A DNA stretch of 64,000 nt from Hirsutella rhossiliensis. Its lineage: Eukaryota > Ascomycota > Sordariomycetes > Hypocreales > Ophiocordycipitaceae. The notes under the pieces were generated by a model. That model saw nothing but the letters and a program-made list of their open reading frames with translations. It was not told the DNA's origin and did not search any database. Shown in pieces: positions 46,451-57,863 of the stretch (the stretch's first letter is position 1; each line of letters begins with the position of its first letter). The stretch lies in the NCBI RefSeq assembly GCF_020360975.1, contig NW_025408682.1:912501-976500 (forward strand), written 5' to 3'. The position numbers were made by a program, and so were the translations under genes.

Positions 46451-47590
46451 CTTTTTCCTTTAGGCCTAAGGGAGCAGAGTCCTCTTTATTATCTAAGGTA
46501 AGGAGCGGTTCTATCTTCGCTACTCGAACTACTATAGGCCGCTTAGCTAAAAGGAAGGGGCATTTTAATATAAAGTATATAAATACGCCGTAACGTAGGC
46601 AGCGGCCGTTAGCTTTCTTTTTCCCGATCTCCTTACTCGTTACCTACTTCGCCCGCTACTTAGAAAGCGGGATAGTATAAGGGATATTTAAAGATAACTT
46701 CCTACTACGTTTAGCTCGGTCTATATAGGTAGCCGATATTAAGGTATCTCTATTAGTATCGATAGTTAGCTATTCCTCTTATAGAAGGGCGGTAATCCCG
46801 TTACCGCTATATAGCGTGCGCTTATAAAGCTTCTAGAAACGCGGCGTCTACTTATAGCCCTATACTACCTTTATTAACCGGCTTATATACTCGCCGTAGT
46901 TAGTAGGTATAATTATAGGGATAAGTAGCTCTTATAGGGCTAGCGTAATTAAGTTCTATAACTATATAAGCTTCGCGCTATCTTCTTATATTATAGTTCC
47001 CGCCGCTTATAAGAGCGTCTCTTTAAAGTTAGGGAGGAATTCGCTAAAGGTCTACCCGTCCCTTTACTTAAGGGTCTATAGCTTATCCTACGCTTTCTCC
47101 CGCTCTTATACGTTACCGAACGTATATATAAGGTATTAGAAGAAGTCCTATAGGCCGCGTCTACCTTTAGGGCCGCTCCTATCTTAGAATCTAGAGATCC
47201 GCTATATCTAGGGCTCTAATAGTATATAAAGGAGCGAATACTATACTATATTATAATAGCTATTTAGGCCTTATTTCTCGTCTATTATAAACTTTATTTA
47301 TAGCTAGCTAAGGAAGAAGTAGAAGGACTTAAGCTTACTGTCTTAAGTCGGCTAAGGAAGCGGCTTTTATATTAGTAGTGCCGCCGCTATAACTAATATT
47401 ACTAAGGTCGTAGGGGTTAACGCTAGTCTCGTAGACGGCTCCCTTAGTATAGCGAGAACCTTATTCTTTTCGCTAGCTATTGCGCTTTTAATCGCTTCTA
47501 GGATAGCTATAATACTTCCTATCTACCTAAGGGGTAGCGGGGTGCTCCCTTAGGGAAGCGGCACCCTTTCTAGGGAGATATCTATTAGAT
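46450..47590 (-). pseudogene. F1 gag, RIP-destroyed
   Basis: Capsid-like minus-strand frame aligning with F2 gag. The zinc knuckle at 46560-46601 reads C-L-R-Y-G-V-F-I-Y-F-I-L-K-C. Its first and last Cys are intact, while the second Cys and the His have become Tyr. In F2 all four are Tyr. Confidence 0.7.
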
Positions 47591-47611
47591 CTATTAGTTA
47601 ATAGCTTATAC

Positions 47612-47797
47612 TATTATAGAGTAGGTAGAGGTATATATATAGGTACCGTCTATAGGATAATATTAATAAGCTATATAAAGCTTTTTTATACGCGGCTAGC
47701 CCGCCCTTATACTTATAGGATCTAGCCCTTTATATATAACTATATAGCTTAGGCCGCGGCCTAAGCCTATTACCTATAATAGTTAAAGACTCTTATA
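47612..47797 (-). repeat. 5' LTR of F1
   Basis: 186 bp, the same length as the other F LTRs and much richer in TA than the F1 3' LTR. Confidence 0.85.
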
Positions 47798-49170
47798 TAA
47801 AATACTATAATTAAGTTTAGCTTTAGTAAACTTCCTTAATTAAAATATAATTAGATAGTAATACCCTTTATTATTAAGTTAAGAGATAATTCTTACTATC
47901 GCGAATTATAATATATCTATTTTAATATAAATATATCTTTTTAAATTATAATATTAAAGGAGTAAGGCTCCTTAAAAAGTATCCTTAAGAGCTTAAAATA
48001 CTACTTATTTAGTAAGGTTTAGCTCTATACTCCTTAGCTTCTTTTTATTCTTACTCCCTTTTAGTAATATAGTTATGGGCGCTATAACTTTAAAGTACCT
48101 ATATATAAATCGTTAATAAAAATTATAGAACTTAAGGAAAACTTAAATATTATAATAGGTTATAGGTTTAAGCTATTAAGCTATTACCTTTACTTATTAA
48201 GGGTTTATTAATACCCTATTAATAAATAAAATAAACTTAAGGAACTTAACTAACTATTAATAAAAAGTATACTTTAATAGTTTTATATAGAGCTTTATAG
48301 CCCTTAGCCTTTCTATTACTTATCCTAAGTATTTAGTATATTCTTCTTTTATTTTAAAGTATATAAAGATATTATTAAAGTAAACTATATAGATTATATC
48401 TACGAGCCCCTTAAGCGCTTAATAAATATAGCTTTAAAATATAGCTAGTATATTAGTAAGTCTAAAGAGTATTACTAAGTATTTAAAATATTTATAACGT
48501 ATTTAAAAAGCGGTCTTTTATTTATCTCCTTACTAAATTTAAATATATTAATATATATTCTATATATTAACCTTAGAAAAATACTTAGCTTTTTAATAGT
48601 AGTTAATAATCTCTAAAATAAAGGGTAAAAGGTACTAATTCTTTTATATAACCTAGTTAAGTCCTTAGTAGTCTATATATAGCCGTAAGGTACTATTTTT
48701 TTTTAGAATAAAAAGGATAAGCGCCTTAGCTAGGCTCTTTAACTCTTAGATTATTTTCCTTTTTATCGCGTCTTAGATCTAGTCGTATAATACTTAGAGT
48801 TCCCTTTATAATAAAGGGTAAATCGGTCTATAAAGAGGTTCTATATTAAAGATTAAATTAATTAAGTAATCTATTCCTTTTCTAGCTAGTAGTAAGTTAG
48901 ATTTATTAGCTAAGAAAGTATCTTTAAACTAATAGAGAGTTAATAGGATTTTAGCCTATTTTTCCTATAGAATCCTTTTATCTTTATCTTTATTTAGTAG
49001 CTAGATTAGCTTAGGGTTAAGCGCTATTATATATACCCTTACTTCGTTCTTATATTCTTAAAGGAATCTACGAGGGTTCTATAAGGTTTCGCTGCTTAGT
49101 TAATACTTAAACTACTACTATTATTTATATAGGATAATATAAAGCCGCTCTTTAATCTTAGTCCCTTAAG
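47798..49170 (-). pseudogene. E1 pol, reverse transcriptase part
   Basis: It continues E1 after F1. The RT catalytic box reads YFNN at 48371-48382 (E2 has YLDN at the same place), so both Asp are lost. Homology to E2 fades at about 49165, where sequence changes to Copia element G. Confidence 0.7.
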
Positions 49171-50908
49171 CTCCAATTTAAAGAAAGACCTTTATAAGGT
49201 AAAGGAAATCTATAAGGATTTAAAATCCTATAATATAGAAATTCTAAAAGTTATCCTTATAGTATAGATTCTTAATTGCCTTAATAAGGAATTTAGAAGC
49301 TATATTATAAATATTACGTAGAGCCTTAGGTATAGTTCTATAGCGTTTACCCTTAAACCCCTAATAGCTAGTCTTTTAAATAAAGCTAGAAGAATAAAGT
49401 ATATAGATAAATCTTTAGAGAAAGCCTTCTTAATATAAAGGAAGCCTTAGAAATCCTATAGAAACTCTATAGATACTCCTTATTATAAGGAATATAAAAA
49501 ACCAGGGCATTTTATAGTAAATTACTATAAATTATACCTAAATAAGGCTCTTACTTATTAGGTTTTAAATAAAGGAAAAAAGAATAATAGGACTTAAATT
49601 TCTAAGAAGAGAAAATCTTCTTCTTTATCTTTTTCTTCTAAGAAGAAATCCCCTTTTAGTAGTATTTCTACTACTAATAAAAGAAAGAAGGCTCGAATTA
49701 TAAAGCTAGAGTCCGATTTAGATAATAGTAATAAGGTCTTAAATATAGTTTAATAGTAGCTACGGTATATACCTAAAGATATACTTATACTAACGGTAAT
49801 AGTAGTAGCTAGATACTAAAGGACGAGGGGGTTTAAGGAGAATAAAGGAAACGAGAAAGTACTAAGTAGGGCAAGGTAAAGGTAAAGAGGGCTAAAAAGG
49901 TATATTAGTAGAAAAAAGATATAGAAGAAGATAATACTAATAATAAAAGAAGAAGATAATAATACTAATACTATCTACTAGCTAAGGAGGAAAAGAGACC
50001 TCTTTTATAGACTAAATTTTCCCTCCTTCTTCCTTAAATAAATAAGGGCTAAGGGATTATCTAATTAAGAAGAGAGCTAGCTAGAGACTCTACTAAGGAT
50101 CCTACTAAGGATCCTACTAAGGACCCTACTAAGGACCCTACTAAAGACTTTACTATATAGGCTATATATTCCTTAAGGTATAGATACCTCTATTAGAATA
50201 GCTTTATAAGAAAATATAGACCTAGATATTAACCTTATAGACCTTTCTAGGGCTCCGACCCTTATATAAACGTCTAAGAATTTAGAGGTAATTTTAACCT
50301 CTATAAATACCCTTATAATAGAAGCTAATAAAGATTCTCTTTTAGGACCTTTAAAAGCCTTAATTCCTAGAATAAAGGAATTAGTTTTAAAGGTAAGAGA
50401 AGGAGGATTTCCTAGTTATAAGAATAAAAGGATCTTTAATTTTATTTATAATACTAGAGCTACTAAGTATATAGTATCGAATAAAAATTTCCTTATTAAC
50501 TATAAAGAAATTAAGTCTAAAGTTTACTAGGGAAAAGCTTCCTTTATATTAGTAAAAGGAAAGGGGGACTTAGTATTTAAGTTCCTATATAATAATAAAA
50601 GGTATATCCTTTAAAACTACTTTTATATACTTAAATTAAGAGTAAATATACTATCCTAATCTTATTTTAATAATACCTATACCTTAATAAAAGGAAATAA
50701 AGTCCGTTTATTAAATAATAAAGCTAAGGTCCTTATTAAAGGATTTCTTAGAAATATATTATATTATATTCTTATAAAACCTTTATTAAAAAGCTAATTA
50801 ATCCTTATTACGTCTTTAAAGGTAAAGGATATAGATTTTTATACTTAGTACTTACGCTTAAGGTATATAAATAATAAGGCTATTTTAGAAATATTAAAAA
50901 GATATAAT
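49171..50908 (+). pseudogene. Copia G gag and protease, RIP-destroyed
   Basis: Gag reads through NCLNKEFRSYI to a knuckle at 49484-49525, YKEYKKPGHFIVNY. This is CX2CX4HX4C with the three Cys now Tyr and the His kept. A basic Ser-rich linker, an acidic stretch and a short TKDP repeat follow. The protease site at 50450-50458 reads NTR followed by ATKYIVSNKNFL, where active Copia proteases have DTG-A. Both changes are TG->TA. The tail (NTYTLIKGN) precedes the expected GAG-pre-integrase domain, where F2 is inserted. Confidence 0.75.
50088..50147 (+). repeat. 12-bp tandem repeat in Copia G (TKDP units)
   Basis: About five copies of CCTACTAAGGAT/C in frame, encoding Thr-Lys-Asp-Pro repeats between gag and protease. 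Confidence 0.75.
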
Positions 50909-51094
50909 TATAAGAGTCTTTAACTATTATAAGTTATAGGCTTAGGCTATAGCCTAAGCTATATAGTTATATATAGAGGGCCGGATCCTATATATATATA
51001 TATAGGCTAGCCGCGTATAAGAGAGCTTTATATAGCTTATTAATATTATCCTATAAACGGTACTTATACGTACGCCTCTACTTACTTTATAATA
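50909..51094 (+). repeat. 5' LTR of F2
   Basis: 186 bp, TATAAGAG..CTTTATAATA, the reverse-complement form of the F1 LTRs. Confidence 0.85.
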
Positions 51095-51124
51095 GTATAA
51101 GCTATTAATTAATAGTTCTAATAA

Positions 51125-52260
51125 ATATCTCTTTAAAGAGGGCGCCTCCCCCTCGAGGAAGTACTCCGCCCCTCCCTAGATAGATAGGAAGTATCGTAGC
51201 TATCCTAGAAGCGATTAAAAGCGCGACGGCTAGCGAGAAGGATAAGGTTCTCGCTATACTAAAAGAGCCGTCTACGAGACCGGCTTTAACCCCTACGACC
51301 TCTATAACGCCGGTTACGGCGGCGATACTACTAATAAAGAAGCCGCTCCCTTAGCCGACTTAGGACAGTAAGCTAGAGTCCTTTTACTTCTTCCTTAGCC
51401 GGCTATAGATAAAGTTTATAACCGATAAGAAATAAGGCCTAAATAGCTATCGCGATATAGCGTGGTATTTACTCCTTTATATACTACTAAAGCCCTAGAT
51501 ATAGTAGATCTCCGGATTCTAGGATAAGGGCGGCCCTAAGGGTAGACGCGACCTATAAGACTTCTTCTAATACCTTATATATACGTTTAGCAACGTATAG
51601 GAGCGGGAGAAGGCGTAAGATAGGCTATAGACCCTTAAGTAGAAAGATAGATAAACCTTTAGCGAATTCCTTCCCGATTTTAAAGAGACGCTCTTATAGG
51701 TAGCGGGGACTATAGTATAAGAAGATAGCGCGAAGCTTATATAGCTATAGAATTCGATTACGCTAGCCCTATAAGAGCTACTTATCCTTATAATTATACT
51801 TACTAACTATAGCGAGTACGTAAGCCGGTTAATAAAGGTAGCTTAGGGCTATAAGTAAACGCCGCGTTTCTAAAAGCTCTATAAGCGTACGCTATATAGC
51901 GGCAACGGGATTACCGCCCCTTTATAAGATAAATAACTAGCTATTAATATAGACGAGGATACCTTAATATTAGCTACCTATATAGACCGGGCTAAACGCG
52001 GTAAGAAGACGCCGTCGACTACCCCTTATACTACCCTATACTCTAAGTAGCGGGCGAAGTAGGTAACGAGCGAGGAAATTAAGAAAAGGAAAGCTAACGG
52101 CCGCTACCTATATTATAGAGTATTTATATACTTTATATTAAAATACCTCTTCCTTTTAGCTAAGCGGCCTATAGCGGTTTAAGTAGTAAAGATAGAACCG
52201 CTCCTTACCTTAGACGATAAAGAGGACTCCGCCCCCTTAAGCTTAGAGGAAAAAAAGTAG
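51125..52260 (+). pseudogene. F2 gag, RIP-destroyed
   Basis: The frame contains EAIKSATASEKDKVLAILKE, a capsid-type segment (SNV-EREKA-DRL-TLK-KD, FSEFLPDFKETLL) and a zinc knuckle at 52105-52146, YLYYRVFIYFILKY. All four ligands (C, C, H, C) are replaced by Tyr. The start codon is not determinable. Confidence 0.7.
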
Positions 52261-52299
52261 CTCTAGAGTAAAGATAGGCTCTAGAGCCTTAATTACTAG

Positions 52300-55200
52300 T
52301 ACTAGTAAAGGAGAAGGAAGAATTATCCGCCTATATAAAAAAGAAGCTTACTTTAATATAGGTTATAATTAATAACTCCTTACTTATTACCGCCCTTATA
52401 GATAAGGGCTACTAGTACTATACTATAGTTAATAAGGCGCTTATATAAGAGATATAAGTACTAGTAGAAAAGATCGCCTTAAGGTAAGTAAAGGGCGCCT
52501 TAAGCGCGATAGAGGGTATAGTAAATAAGGGTATTATATAGCTAGCTATAGAGGTCGATAGTTACTATAAGCTTATTATAGCTTATATAATCCTCTAACT
52601 AAAGTTTCCCTTAATCCTTAGGAAACCCTAGTTATTATATATAAAGTTATACTTAGTTCCGTACTAAAGGAAGCTATAGTTTAGGCCTATATAACGGTAG
52701 GTCTACTACGACGACGGTTCTATAGGTATAGGGCTAGGCGTACGAGCTTTATACTTAGTATAAGAAGTCCTTACCTTTATCTTCGTAGGAACTATATAAT
52801 AGGTAGAGTAGGGGCAAGGCTAGGTAGCGGCTAACGTAGCGGTCTATATAGTTAGCTTAGCGGATATCGATAAGGCCCTTTAGATAAAGAAGCTAAAGTC
52901 GCCCTTTAAGCTATAGTAATAGATACTAGAGCGCTTTTATAACCTCCTACTACTATTTAAGTCCTAGGAAGCGGATAAGCTTAACCTATATAAGCTAAGG
53001 GTAGACTATAAGATCGTACTCTATACTAATAAGAAGGGGTAGGAACTACTTATACCGTTTAAACTACTATATAGTATATTATACGCGGAGCTACTAATAC
53101 TAAAGAAAACGCTAAAGGACCTCTTAGATAAGGGTTTTATTTAAGTAAGTAGCTTTAAAGTAAGAGCGCTAGTCCTATTTATATATAAACTAAGGGGCGG
53201 GATATAGTTTTATTATAACTATAGGGCTCTAAACGTAATTATAAGGCTAGACCGCTACCCCTTACCCTTAATCTTAGATATACTCTATAACCTTTTAAAG
53301 GTAAAGTAGTTTACGAAGCTAAATATAAAATAAGCGTTCTATAAGGTATAGATCTTAGAGGGTAATAAGTAAAAGACAGCGTTCTATATATACTATAGCT
53401 TATTTAAGTAGCTTATAACGCCCTTCGGCCTCTTAAGAGCGCCCGCTACCTTTTAGCGTTATATTAATAACGTACTTTAAGACTTCCTTAATAAGTTCGC
53501 CTCTATATATATAGATAATATCCTTATATATATAAGCGGCTCCTATAAAGACTATATATAGAAAGTATAAAGGGTCCTAGAGCGCCTCTAACTTTATAGG
53601 CTCTACCTCGACCTAAATAAGTACGAATTTAAGGTTAAGAGGGTTAAGTACCTAGGCTTTATTATCTATATAAGCGTAGGTATATAAGCGGACCCTATAA
53701 AGATCTAAGCGATTTAAGACTAGGCTACCCTAACTATATAAATAGGTATATAAAGCTTTCTTAAGTTCGCGAACTATTATAAGATATTTATTAAGGGCTT
53801 CTCCTATATTATAATGCCCTTAAACGAGATTACTAGGAAGTAAACCGCCTTTTACTAGGGGCCCGTATAGGAAGGAGCGTTCTATACGCTTAAGGACCTA
53901 TTCTCTTAAGCCTTAATACTACTTTAGTAGGACTTCGACCGGTCTACGTTAGTTAAAGCGGACTATAGCGGCTAGGCACTTAGAGGAACGCTCTCTTAAG
54001 AGGTAGATAAGCGGAAGTAACTAATAGCGTTCTACTCTTATAAGCTAACCCTAGTAAAGCGGAATTACGCTATTTACGATAAGGAGATACTAGTAATTAT
54101 TAGCTACCTTAAGTAATAGTAAGCGGAGCTCTAGAGCTATAAGAGCTTCGAGGTTCTTATAGACTATAGGAACCTCGAGTACTTTATAACTTACTAGCAC
54201 CTCTTAGAGCGGTAGGCCCGCTAAGCGAAGTATCTCTTATACTTTAACTTCTCGATTAAGTACCGCCTTAGGCGGGACTCCGCGGTCCTAGACGCGCTTT
54301 CCTAGAGGGATTAAGACCGGCCGACGGGAGCGGATATCGAGGCCTAGGATCTATAGCTTATCCTATAGGAAGCACTACGGACTTATATAGGAGCTTTCCT
54401 AGTAAAGAAAGACGCGGTGCTAGCGAATAAGCTTCCCCCCGCGCCCTTACCTTAGTCCGGCGAGGAGGGATAGACCGGCCTAAGGGCGCGCGGGGCAAGA
54501 GTATTCTAAGATAAGGCCCTTTAACGCTTATAAGATAGGATAGCGGCTCTAGACTATACCTACGAAGGCGTGCGCCGCGCTATTAAGTCCGGCGCTTAAC
54601 GCTTAGATCTAAAGCTAAAGCTAAAGGTATAAGTAGCTAACTACTATATCGACCTATAAGGGTATCTACGCTAGTAAGGGAGACTATAGGTACCGGGCGT
54701 ACTATATACTATAAAAGCTAAGGAGAAGGAGGGACCGCCAGAGCTAAATAAATAGAACGAGCTCTAAGGGAGGCTAGTTTAACTTATCTATAACTCTAGC
54801 GTCGTAGGTTACCTAGGTAGATAAGGTATAGTAGTAGGCCTTATAAGGGACTTTTACTAGCCCCTCTTATAGTACTACGTTCGTTGCTTCCTCTATAACT
54901 ATAATATCTATAGCCGTATAAAGATTTAAAAGGCATAGCTTAAGGGGCTACTTAAGTAGCTTCTAGTACCTAACTAGTTTTATATATATATATAAATAGA
55001 CTTTATAACGGACCTCCTACTTATAGAGGGTAGTAACCGCTATATATAGGTAATTAAGGACCGACTTAGTAAGTCTATAGTATTAGAGCCGATACTATCT
55101 ATAGATATAGAGTCTTATATAGAGCGCTTCCTATAGTACTAGGCCCGCTTATATAGCTAGCTAGCCTTTATTATAAGCGATAAGGGATCGAATTAAACTA

Positions 55201-56100
55201 GCTACTTTTAGTAGTACCTATACTAGCTACTTTAAATTATATAGCTACTTAGTATAGTATATTACTTATAGACTAATAGAGGGCCTAAGAAGGTTAACTA
55301 GGAGGCGTAGGCTTACCTATAGGCTATTATAGCCTATAACTAAGTAAACTAAGACCGGTAGCTCCCCGCGGCCTAACTTACGTTAAATAGTAAACTATAT
55401 ACCTCTATTAAGATAGCCCCTTTCTTTATAATATATAGCTTTAAACTACCTTTATTAGTTCCCTTTATCGTAGATATAGTAGCGGAGTAGTATAGTAATT
55501 TATTACTAAAGGGCCGCGCTTCCGCGTTTATATAAAAGCTATAGGAGACTATAAATTATTATTAATCCGCGATAGCCGCTATAGCGTAAGATTAGGAGCG
55601 GTACGCTAATAAGACTAGGGCCTTAGTAGATAGGTTCGCGGTAGGAGATAAGGTATAGCTAGACCTCTATAACTATAGGTCGGTATAACTAAAGAAGAAG
55701 CTTAACTAGCTATATATAAAGTTTATAGTACGGAGGGTTATTAGCCTATAGGTTATAGAGCTCGATAGTCTCTTAATAAGGGTCTATAATAAGATTAACG
55801 TAGACCTCCTTTATAGAGCCTCCTTTAACCCGCTGCCTAGATAAGAAGTAGCGGACGCTTAACCGCTTATAATTAAGGTAAAGGGAGAGGATGAGTTTAA
55901 GGTTAAAGAGATATAGGCCGCGTACTAGAAAAAGGTTAATAGGGGGAAACGCTAGGAGGTCCTTATTAAGTAGCATAGGTATCTCGACCCTATATAGGAA
56001 CCTATATATAAGTTTACGGGAACTATAGCCCTCGATAGGTTTAAAGCCTTATTTATAATAGTAGATAAGAACGATAAACTAATAGATTACTAATAATAGC
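52300..56100 (+). pseudogene. F2 pol, RIP-destroyed
   Basis: Protease near 52360-52440 (degraded). RT 53090-53760, with NYRALNVIIRLDRYPLPL, TPFGL-RAPATF and catalytic YIDN at 53508-53519 (YVDD in active relatives). RNase H about 53900-54260. Integrase about 54800-55500. Stops lie at Trp/Gln codons. 55560-56100 is the integrase C-terminal region. No chromodomain could be recognised. Confidence 0.75.
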
Positions 56101-56239
56101 TCGGGCTAGGACTATAAAGTAGGTAAAGCGGAGTAGGTAGTTACGATAACGCGAGCGTAATTATATAAGCGGAGATAAAAATAGCGTTTATTTCGGGGTA
56201 GAGCCCTTAGACTACCTAGACCTATACCTCGTCCTTATC

Positions 56240-57245
56240 GTTATCCTTATCCTTATCCTCGTTATCCTCCTCTACCTTATTAGCAGCGGCGGCGCTCTTT
56301 AGGGCGCTTAGGCGGCCCTCTAGGCCCGCGAGCTAGTCGGCGGTAGCGGCGGCTCTAGGGGCTCCGGGGGCGGGGGGGGCCCGGCTAGCAGTAGCGGCGG
56401 GGGCGGCGGCGGGCATAGCTAAGGGGACCGCTAATAGGGCGATAGAGGCAGTATCCCTAGTACCGGGAGAGTTAGCAGCGGAAGTAGAAGAGCTAGATAA
56501 GAGGAACTTACTTAGGGACGAGGCCCTAGCGCTCGAGGGCGCGGAGATTACGGTAGGCGGCGGCGGCGGCGGTAAGGCGCTTCTTAGTAGCCCCCCGTGC
56601 CTACCCATACGCGCTAGCCTTTTAAGCTAACGCCGCAGCGAGTAGGACGGGAGGCGCCGCCTTATAGGCGCGGCCGGCACGCGCGCACTAGTAATAACTA
56701 CCGCTATAGCGGCGCCCGACTTAGTCGGCGTAGGGGAGCTCCTACGACGCGCACCGTATATAGGGGGCCGCGCGGGCGGCTCCGGCCTATACTTAGCGTT
56801 TATACTTTAAGAAGTTAGCGGAAAATAGCTACTACGCTCGCTAGGCAGCGGACTTATAGGGGTGGTAGTAGCGGAGGCGGGGGTAGAGGGGCCGGGCGTT
56901 ACGGCCGGCGGCGGGGACGGCGTCGTTACCCGGAAGGGCGACGTAAGGGCGGCTAGCGTAGTAGAGGCAGAGGCGGCGGCGGTGGGCGCGGTCGCGGGGG
57001 CGCGGGCAGGAGCAGCGGTAGCGGCGGAGCTATCGTCGGCCGTGCCTAGCACGGCGTCGACGAACGACTCTATACGCTCCGAGAAAGAGGAAGCGGGGGA
57101 GGGGGAGGTAGATATATTTATCGCGGAAGTTAGTATTACGGATTACGGCCTCCCGCTTTATAGGGCGGAGAACTTACTAGTTAAAGTTATTATTATTAGG
57201 GCTATTATTACTACTATAGCTATTACTATAAGTATATATTAATAA
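56240..57245 (-). pseudogene. Antisense ORF of element F2 (Ala/Pro-rich)
   Basis: Counterpart of 41697-42490. The minus-strand frame is Ala/Ser/Thr/Pro-rich. The CYQC of F1 reads YY-stop-C here through TGC->TAT and CAG->TAG. It includes the Ala-rich AYRNLRALER helix and an acidic end. It keeps about 190 bp absent from F1. Open stretches in other frames are GC-driven. Confidence 0.5.
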
Positions 57246-57677
57246 GGCGGCCCGTATAGCTAGGAATAAACTAATGCCTTAAGTAGAGTAGAACTTACTT
57301 ATTACTACTATTACTATAGTTAAAGAAGGAAGAGAAGGAAAGGAAGGAGGAAGGGGGGGATACCGCCTTATATACCCCTAGGTAGAGGAGGCTGCCTAAG
57401 GCTAAGGGAATAGGCAACCTAAGGCTTATATAGGTCTAGGCCGGCCGCCGGCTACCTAGGGGCGTATATAATAGGTTACGCCCTTATTTAAATAGCTAGC
57501 CCGCCGATAAGTATAGAGCCTAGTTCCGGCTACCTAGGCTAATAAGCGCGGGGATAATAGGGCTAGTAGGGCTAGCACGATTAATAGAAAAAGGTAAGGT
57601 AGAGCTAGTAGTACGGGCCCTATAGTACGGAATCTATTAATAAGGCAACGCCGCGCCGCGCTTAAAGGAGGGCATTA

Positions 57678-57863
57678 TATAAGAGTCTTTAACTATTATA
57701 GGTTATAATCTTAGGCTATAGCCTAAGCTATATAGTTATATATAGAGGGCTAGATCCTATATATATATATATAGGCTAGCTACGTATAGGAGAGCTCTAT
57801 ATAGCTTATTAATATTATCTTATAGACGGTACTTATATATATACCTCTACTTACTTTATAATA
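57678..57863 (+). repeat. 3' LTR of F2
   Basis: 186 bp, TATAAGAG..CTTTATAATA, slightly more RIP-mutated than the 5' LTR. Confidence 0.85.

Larger units (their letters stand above)
41068..47797 (-). mobile_element. Ty3/Gypsy element F1, nested in E1, TSD TAAAA
   Basis: Minus-strand element with two 186-bp LTRs (41068-41253 and 47612-47797), flanked by TAAAA at 41063-41067 and 47798-47802. The uninterrupted E2 sequence near 62958 shows the empty site. It is an inverted copy of F2. From the right: 5' LTR, gag, protease/RT/RNase H/integrase, antisense ORF, 3' LTR. The left (3') end is GC-rich and only lightly RIP-mutated, while the right end is heavily mutated. Confidence 0.85.
36157..49170 (-). 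mobile_element. Ty3/Gypsy element E1, 5' truncated, split by F1
   Basis: Minus-strand element homologous to E2 (59679-64000). From its 3' end it has LTR 36157-36655, polypurine tract, antisense ORF 37037-38230, integrase/RNase H 38760-41067, then after F1 (41068-47797) the RT part 47798-49170. Its gag half and 5' LTR are missing. Sequence changes to Copia element G at about 49170. Confidence 0.75.
50909..57863 (+). mobile_element. Ty3/Gypsy element F2, nested in G, TSD ATAAT
   Basis: LTRs of 186 bp at 50909-51094 and 57678-57863, flanked by ATAAT at 50904-50908 and 57864-57868. Its order is gag, pol, a GC-rich antisense ORF region and 3' LTR. It is an inverted copy of F1, about 225 bp longer. 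It is uniformly RIP-mutated. Confidence 0.88.

Noticed and set aside
55773..55976. 67-codon minus-strand ORF
   Set aside because: It is antisense to the pol C-terminal region of F2, with no motif and no counterpart kept open in F1.
56862..57242. 126-codon plus-strand ORF in F2
   Set aside because: It is low-complexity Ala/Val/Gly from GC-rich DNA opposite the antisense ORF, and it reads straight into non-coding sequence.
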